Under the pieces are notes generated by a model. It was not told the origin of the DNA and made no database searches. It saw nothing but the letters and a program-made list of their open reading frames with translations. From Diplonema papillatum (taxonomy: Eukaryota; Euglenozoa; Diplonemea; Diplonemida; Diplonemidae), in assembly GCA_030068145.1 (NCBI GenBank), contig JAPJBO010000127.1:62001-126000 (forward strand): a stretch of 64,000 bases of DNA, given 5' to 3'. A program made the translations under genes and the position numbers. Shown here in pieces: positions 61,500 through 64,000 of this stretch (the stretch's first letter is position 1; every line of letters begins with the position of its first letter).

Positions 61500-61900
61500 A
61501 CACTCGTGATCTCCCACGTTGGCCGCAGCGTGGCCGAGTGGCAGGCTTCTGTACTTAACAATAAGCGCATGCGTGACCCTACCCACGTGTCACCCGCCTC
61601 TGGCTTGCTTTGGGACGAGTTCAAACAAAGTCTCGTATCGGTGCGTACAACTCCAGAAAGCCACCGAATACGACAACTTAAAAATTTGTTTCACGCCGCC
61701 GATTCGCAGACGCCTGCTTGTTAGTGCACAGAGTTTCGTTGCTCACAGTGTGGCCGAGGGGCGCCGGAGGCTGTCGGTTGCCGGGTCCGAAGTGCGGCTC
61801 ATCCCAATCCTGCCGCTGCACATTGACTTCCCGTCGTGGATCGTGCGCATGCAGACCCCGGAAGCGCACGCCGCCACCATCCGCAGCACAAAAGATTTAT
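61500..61900 (+). pseudogene. 3' echoes of the methyltransferase gene
   Basis: 61738-61892 repeats 61160-61310 (GTGTGGCCGAGGGGCGCCGG, CTGTCGGTTGCCGGGTCCGA, CTGCCGCTGCACATTGACTT, CCCGTCGTGGATCGTGCGCA). A shorter piece (CCCACGTTGGCCGCAGCGTG, GCCGAGTGGCAGGC) lies at 61516-61549. GACCCTACCCACGTG at 61577 echoes GACCCTTCCCACGTC. All are on the + strand. Confidence 0.9.
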
Positions 61901-62084
61901 CAAACGCAAACGTTTGACAAGCGTGCAAACGTAGCGTTGTTTGTCGGGCCCCTGTCCGTACACAATCCACGACCTTTGATGGCATTCGCCCACGTGTCAG
62001 CGGGCGGGCAGGAGGTTACACACACTCGCCAGGAATCCAGCCTCAGAAGCAGCGTACTGCTGGTGTCCAGAAGGCTGGGATAAA

Positions 62085-62165
62085 CCCCTCGCATCAAGAC
62101 CTGTGCTCTATGAACGGTGGTAATGGTGCCTTGCAAGTATTCTCTTCATGTTCATCGGGATGAAC
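62085..62165. repeat. Dispersed repeat, copy 2 (partner at 15.6 kb)
   Basis: CATCAAGACCTGTGCTCTAT, GAACGGTGGTAATGGTGCCT, TGCAAGTATTCTCTTCATG matches 15640-15710. Confidence 0.85.
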
Positions 62166-62734
62166 GCCGCCGCGCAGTGTTCCCCAAGTCGCATCTGGAA
62201 GCGCGGGTGTGCTGCGCCCCGACACGCGCGACACTCGAGGAAGATTTCTTGCCCACCCGTTCTGGTACGCTGTGGCGCCGTCGGTCGTGGACCCACTGTT
62301 GTAAACCTTCCCCCCGTCTTCCTTCATTTCATCCCCCTCTTCCTGAACGACGACAACCCCATCGGGACCACGCGCATTCCGACGGCAATACGAGGTAGTA
62401 CGAGAGGAACTCCCGTTTCTAGTCCCTGGTATTTACGGTTGTTCGATCGGACAGTGCCGCGGTGTTACCACCGGATGGGTTATGGCTGAACGCAGCACCC
62501 GGTCTAGAGGAATGCGTGCATTACTCAGGGCACATCGGATTTATCGGGCCACGACTAACCCCACGCAGAAGACTTGCGCTTGACAGGGGATGATCGTCTC
62601 TTTTGAGGCGACAATTTTCATCCCTCAGAAAGCATACTTTTTACAGCTAAATAGGGCAACTGTTTAACCTGTACAGACGAGGAACGAGGTGCGCACAGCG
62701 GCGAGACAACGAATACGGGGGCAGTCCCCTGTTG
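62166..62734. other. Spacer without a recognisable gene
   Basis: The ORFs are short and I see no motif. Confidence 0.5.
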
Positions 62735-62900
62735 TCTCTTGTAAAGGGGGGGGTCGAATAACAACACTGTGTTCTTATTCGATTTGCCGAATAATAAAAA
62801 AAGTTCCGGGTAGCCGAACAGTAGCAGGATCAAATAGTGGTAGTGTTTTTAGACAACCAGACGTGTGTCAAATAACTGTTATTATTCGACCTCCCCCTAT
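62735..62900. mobile_element. MITE with G-tract terminal inverted repeats, copy 2
   Basis: Left GTAAAGGGGGGGGTCGAATA and right TGTTATTATTCGACCTCCCC bracket an interior nearly identical to 34330-34460 (GTTCCGGGTAGCCGAACA, AACCAGACGTGTGTCAAATA). Confidence 0.88.
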
Positions 62901-63660
62901 ATCTTGTCCTCTTTGAAGTGTTGAAAGGAGGCTGCACTTTGCAACGCGGGAGTAGTCAGCAAGATCAACCTGTGCCACTATGCCAGCATTTTGGATCAGA
63001 AGCGAGCCCAAGCGAGCCCCTCCATAGGCTTTGTTGAGCGTCCTTGACGTTCAGGCTTTGAGCAACTCCTGCAGAGGTTTCATACCTTACTCACGGAGTC
63101 TTACACTCTTTCCCCCCCATTTTTGCATTTCTTTTCTACTCAACATCTTCTTCGCGTCTTCGAAGAAGACTCGCTGCTGGCGTCAATCATGCACAGAAGG
63201 CAGTATTCGTTGATTTTGGAAAATCGCTGCAGCCCGCATTCACAGTGGGGAAGTCGCCGTGTACCACCAGCGGCATGCACATGAGCCGGTCCCCCCTGCT
63301 GATGAGATGAGACTGTGATAGACAGATAGACAGCAGGCAATTCGAGGCAGTCCCAGGAGACAGGGGGTGGGCGAGCGCTCAATGCACATTGCAAAATTGA
63401 AGTTCTCCAGCTCGGGGTAGACATTTTCAAAACATGTCCTCTGTCCGTAGATTTAATCATACGTTGACCATTCTAATAGGCCCAGGCACTAGCTTTCAGA
63501 TCAGATACCCGCACGCACACGCGTTGCCACGGCATAAACCAGCGGCGAAATACCGTCTGGAACCACAACAGGAAGCGCGCACCGCAAAAGTCGCAGAAGC
63601 TGCAACATGCTGCAAAGACACACACCACATGCGCGACACTTAGCACCAAACACACACGTA
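62901..63660. other. Spacer with a hairpin-element copy and an inverted repeat partner
   Basis: 63160-63225 is a degenerate multi-hairpin element (TCTTCGAAGAAGACTCGCTG, GCGTCAATCATG, AGGCAGT). 63250-63290 (GTGTACCACCAGCGGCATGC, ACATGAGCCGG) is the inverted partner of 39424-39465. No gene is recognised. Confidence 0.6.
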
Positions 63661-63782
63661 CCTAAACATGCCATAAAAGAACCCTTTTGACAACGGTCAC
63701 CCGGAGACCTCAAACCCCCGGATCTTCAAGCGAACGTTCTTTCTATAAAACGCTGGAAACACGACACAGGGAAATATCAGCA
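63661..63782 (+). promoter_or_regulatory. Acceptor-proximal motif and probable splice acceptor before EMC6
   Basis: AACGGTCACCCGGAGACCTC, AAACCCCCGGATCTTCAAGC, GAACGTT at 63693-63740 closely matches 57720-57765 and, more loosely, 36385-36430, 38540-38570 and 12075-12115. GGGAAATATCAG at 63768-63779 is a possible leader acceptor 6 bp before the ATG. Confidence 0.55.
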
Positions 63783-63785
63783 ACA

Positions 63786-64000
63786 ATGCCCGCGAAGCGA
63801 GTTCTGACGGGCAAGGGCGACGCCTTCCTTTACATGCCCGACAAAGTCGCGAAGAACCAGCAGGCCGTCGAGAAGATCCGGGTCGTCATCGCATGCAGCA
63901 CGGGGGCCCTTTCGGGGGTGGTGGGGCTGACGGGCCTCAACGGGTTCCTCGCCTTCTTCCTCGCGAATCTCCTGGGCAGTCTGTACCTGAAGTACGTGAT
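63786..64000 (+). CDS. EMC6: ER membrane protein complex subunit 6 (EMC6), 5' part
   Basis: From ATG 63786 the frame stays open to the window end, giving 71 complete codons. After a short N-terminus (MPAKRVLTGKGDAFLYMPDK), NQQAVEKIRVVIACSTGALS, then GVVGLTGLNGFLAFFLANLL matches the EMC6 signature: N-x3-xxFxR near the start, then SGxxAGxLGLTGxxGFxFY and a second hydrophobic helix. EMC6 is a small multi-span subunit of the EMC insertase of the ER, close to the membrane groove where tail-anchored and multipass clients enter. Length and position of the first two helices fit the family (about 110 residues). The third helix and the end lie outside the window. Confidence 0.85.
   Translation, partial: MPAKRVLTGKGDAFLYMPDKVAKNQQAVEKIRVVIACSTGALSGVVGLTGLNGFLAFFLANLLGSLYLKYV

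Overview
The window reads as nuclear DNA of a protist, most likely a euglenozoan and within that group perhaps a diplonemid (inference). Four observations support this. Every gene I can recognise lies on the + strand, as expected for polycistronic, trans-spliced transcription units. A decayed SSU rRNA fragment at 39.7 kb carries the 530-loop spelling GCCAGCACCCGCGG, which I know from Euglenozoa (most eukaryotes have GCCAGCAGCCGCGG). One gene resembles the mitochondrial RET1-type terminal uridylyltransferases of kinetoplastids, with a C2H2 finger and an insert in the palm. One enzyme ends in a peroxisome/glycosome-type tripeptide. Genes are GC-rich and some are cut by GT-AG introns. The spacers are less GC-rich and full of satellites, MITEs and dispersed repeats.

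Layout: OST3/OST6 C-terminus (1-405); 95-bp satellite (1.9-2.7 kb); PARN-like deadenylase (3477-5534); AT-rich 42-bp satellite (6.4-8.1 kb); an unrecognised two-exon gene whose intron holds three tandem copies of the start of its second exon (10.6-14.4 kb); tyrosine-recombinase fossil (15.3-16.0 kb); LYR-motif protein (17.1-18.1 kb); LINE remnant (19.3-20.5 kb); a 1811-residue secreted protein of unknown function (21.1-26.8 kb); repeat-rich spacer with a second recombinase fossil (26.8-30.9 kb); Golgi-type sulfotransferase (31.5-33.0 kb); enoyl-CoA hydratase/isomerase with a 1.5-kb intron holding a basic ORF (36.5-38.9 kb); SSU rRNA fragment, MITE and hairpins (39.6-41.0 kb); RET1-like nucleotidyltransferase (43.4-45.5 kb); large satellite block split by a hAT-like element (45.6-51.4 kb); class IV aminotransferase (52.9-53.6 kb); LRRC57-like protein (56.4-57.2 kb); SAM methyltransferase (60.6-61.4 kb); and the 5' part of EMC6 (63786 to the window end).

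The most striking feature is that most of these genes are flanked by 'echoes': partial, degenerate, same-strand copies of their own 3' end, 5' end or one exon. I see them for OST3, PARN, the 10.6-kb gene, the sulfotransferase, the nucleotidyltransferase, the aminotransferase, the LRR protein and the methyltransferase. A second theme is short elements that recur at fixed places relative to splice sites. One is a 40-50 bp motif a few tens of bases before cis acceptors or start codons. The other is a multi-hairpin element found after intron donors and in spacers. The genes share no single pathway. They are housekeeping functions (N-glycosylation, mRNA decay, mitochondrial assembly, fatty-acid metabolism, PLP enzymology, ER membrane insertion) plus one large lineage-specific surface or secreted protein.
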